DNA from: Syntrophomonas sp.
GTDB lineage: Bacteria > Bacillota > Syntrophomonadia > Syntrophomonadales > Syntrophomonadaceae
NCBI GenBank assembly: GCA_016841425.1
Contig: JAENZE010000006.1
Location: 132,362 to 196,361 of the forward strand
Direction: 5' to 3'
DNA: 64,000 nucleotides
The notes beneath the pieces are model-generated. The model saw nothing but the letters and a program-made list of their open reading frames with translations. It was not told the DNA's origin and ran no database searches. Shown here in pieces: positions 63,026 to 64,000 of the stretch. Position numbers and translations under genes: made by a program. How positions within the stretch are numbered: position 1 is the stretch's first letter; every line of letters starts with the position of its first letter.

Positions 63026-63125
63026 CTCTCATCTTTCAGGATTACCCTGCAGGAATTGGCACCTTACCTCAATGGGCGGTTGCCGGGCTTCATCGGGCCT
63101 TTCCCTCCACCTCTCTAGATAAGAG
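63026..63125 (-). ncRNA. SAM-I (S-box) riboswitch
   Basis: Minus-strand leader of metH with the conserved S-box core: P1 (CTCTTATC/GATGAGAG), then AGAGGTGGAGGGA, GGCCCGATGAAGCCCGGCAA and GAAAGATGAGAGG. A TATAAT box at 63162-63167 lies about 40 nt before the aptamer. A rise in SAM should stop the metH transcript, and perhaps the hcyA block. Confidence 0.95.
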
Positions 63126-63180
63126 CATTCAACTGTATAATTAGCATTAAAACCGACCGGCATTATACCTGATTGCCGTT

Positions 63181-63477
63181 CTATTCTTCCGTCTTTTCTT
63201 CTGCTTTTTCTGCCGCTTCAGCTTTTTCTACAGCAGTTTCCTGCTTGGTATTGACGATGGTCTCATATTCCTTCTTTATTGTTGGTTTGTCATCATCAAA
63301 CTTCATAACGTCATTTATTTCTTTTTGGACCCCACTGGTAGCCTTCTTGAACTCACGAGCGGCTTTACCCATTCCCTTGGCAACTTCTGGCAGCTTGCCA
63401 GGTCCTACAACAATCAATGCAATTAATAAGATAAATATTAATTCCCAGGGACCTATATTGCCTATAAATCCAAACAT
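63181..63477 (-). CDS. tatA: Sec-independent translocase TatA/E
   Basis: 98 residues from the ATG at 63477 (AGGGAG 8 nt upstream). One N-terminal membrane helix (ELIFILLIALIVV), the hinge GPGKLPEVAK and an amphipathic helix (GMGKAAREFKKATSG), then a charged Glu/Lys tail. Forms the Tat pore with TatC, which is not in the window. It precedes the metH leader. Confidence 0.92.
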   Translation of the reverse strand: MFGFIGNIGPWELIFILLIALIVVGPGKLPEVAKGMGKAAREFKKATSGVQKEINDVMKFDDDKPTIKKEYETIVNTKQETAVEKAEAAEKAEEKTEE

Positions 63478-63788
63478 GTGAGTATCTCCCTTACCGGCAG
63501 CTTGAAGAAACAATAAATATATTCTTCATCCACCTTCTATATTCGCTATATATTTTACTTGTAATTCTTCATATTAGCAATGTTTAATTTTGCATTAATC
63601 CCTTAACAGCTATGCAGCAGAGGTATTAATAATTCCCTCTGCTGCTGGTTTTAACCACTGGTCTAATCTGGTACTTGAGAAGCGTTATTATAAGAAAAAG
63701 TCCATAAAGAAACCAAATCATTTCTATATGGACATATTTCTTAAATTCTTTAATGATCTAATACAACCTTGCAGGGATTAGCTCTTGG
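63478..63788. other. Intergenic region after the partial membrane gene
   Basis: 311 bp. The only clear element is a perfect 10-bp inverted repeat GCAGCAGAGG/CCTCTGCTGC at 63614-63645 with a 12-nt loop, probably ending the upstream membrane-protein transcript, although no long T-run follows. Confidence 0.55.
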
Positions 63789-64000
63789 TCATCGCAGCTC
63801 AGTGGGAACAAATGCATCTACCAGTCCTATAACCAGTGCTGCTAAAAGGCTCCCAATTAAAGATACTGACAGGTAATTAGGAATAATAAACTGCGCCAGA
63901 TAAATAACTACCGCAGCGGTGATAAACCCTACTATTCCACGTGAACGAGGGGAAATCCGATCACCAAATCCCAACTCTATCAGATAGCCTATACCCGCTA
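63789..64000 (-). CDS. Small membrane protein, 5' end outside the window
   Basis: The frame is open to the window edge, so the gene is partial at its start. The visible part has two membrane segments (GIVGFITAAVVIYLAQFIIP and VSLIGSLLAALVIGLVDAFVP) and ends with TELR, like the small holin-type/YvlD membrane proteins of Firmicutes. A TTG at 63974 has no ribosome site. Function unknown. Confidence 0.6.
   Translation of the reverse strand, partial: AGIGYLIELGFGDRISPRSRGIVGFITAAVVIYLAQFIIPNYLSVSLIGSLLAALVIGLVDAFVPTELR

Overview
The window looks like a chromosome segment of an anaerobic, endospore-forming, low-GC Gram-positive bacterium of the Clostridia, most like Syntrophomonas and relatives (my inference from gene content; no search was run). 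Spore genes (gpr, an alpha/beta SASP, ylbJ), a SAM-I riboswitch, Ku/LigD end joining, a MetH without its reactivation domain, a pta-ackA pair and a COG1900-type homocysteine operon fit this. Gene starts are mostly set by GGAGG-type ribosome binding sites 7-9 nt upstream, and TTG and GTG starts are common.

Layout. 0-12 kb: a minus-strand housekeeping block (ftsY, smc, birA; radical SAM, rnc, acpP, plsX; rpmF, DUF177, ackA, pta). 12-21 kb: tmcAL diverging from pta, patatin, ylbJ, a coiled-coil protein, rsmD, gpr, SASP, a hidden 36-aa lysine-rich ORF and recG. 21-29 kb: an unknown gene, an orphan LytTR regulator, fakA/asp23, rpmB, hslO, a gamma-carbonic-anhydrase-like protein, coaD and a secreted repeat protein. 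29-36 kb: an NHEJ cluster (Ku and a LigD split into ligase and polymerase genes), then pdxST diverging from its probable regulator pdxR. 36-50 kb: an accessory region with a GNAT gene interrupted by an in-frame TGA, YkvA, DUF3810, a membrane-anchored Mrr-like nuclease, polysaccharide deacetylase, thioesterase, M15 peptidase, an aminotransferase, two large tandem paralogues of unknown function sharing an exact His/Cys metal-knuckle spacing, a MaoC-like protein and a 26-residue-repeat exported protein. 50-64 kb: tRNA-Pro, the threonine operon (ACT, hom, thrB, lysC), yebC, and an S-box-controlled methionine block (metH, hcyA-like, NIL-ferredoxin, UPF0280, cysK, nadE), then tatA and a partial membrane protein.

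The genes connect in a few clear ways. Aspartokinase leads to aspartate semialdehyde, the substrate that both hom and the HcyA-type enzyme use; MetH then methylates the homocysteine, and the SAM riboswitch senses the end product. Pta/AckA make ATP from acetyl-CoA, while the neighbouring TmcAL uses acetate and ATP for tRNA modification. Gpr and its SASP substrate lie side by side.

The most notable observations are the TGA-interrupted acetyltransferase with a hairpin downstream of the TGA (nonsense mutant or selenoprotein), the tandem knuckle proteins, MITE-like elements with TGAAGGCTTAAG inverted ends (one end supplies the C-terminus of a YkvA protein), and several families of GGGGAC-type intergenic palindromes.
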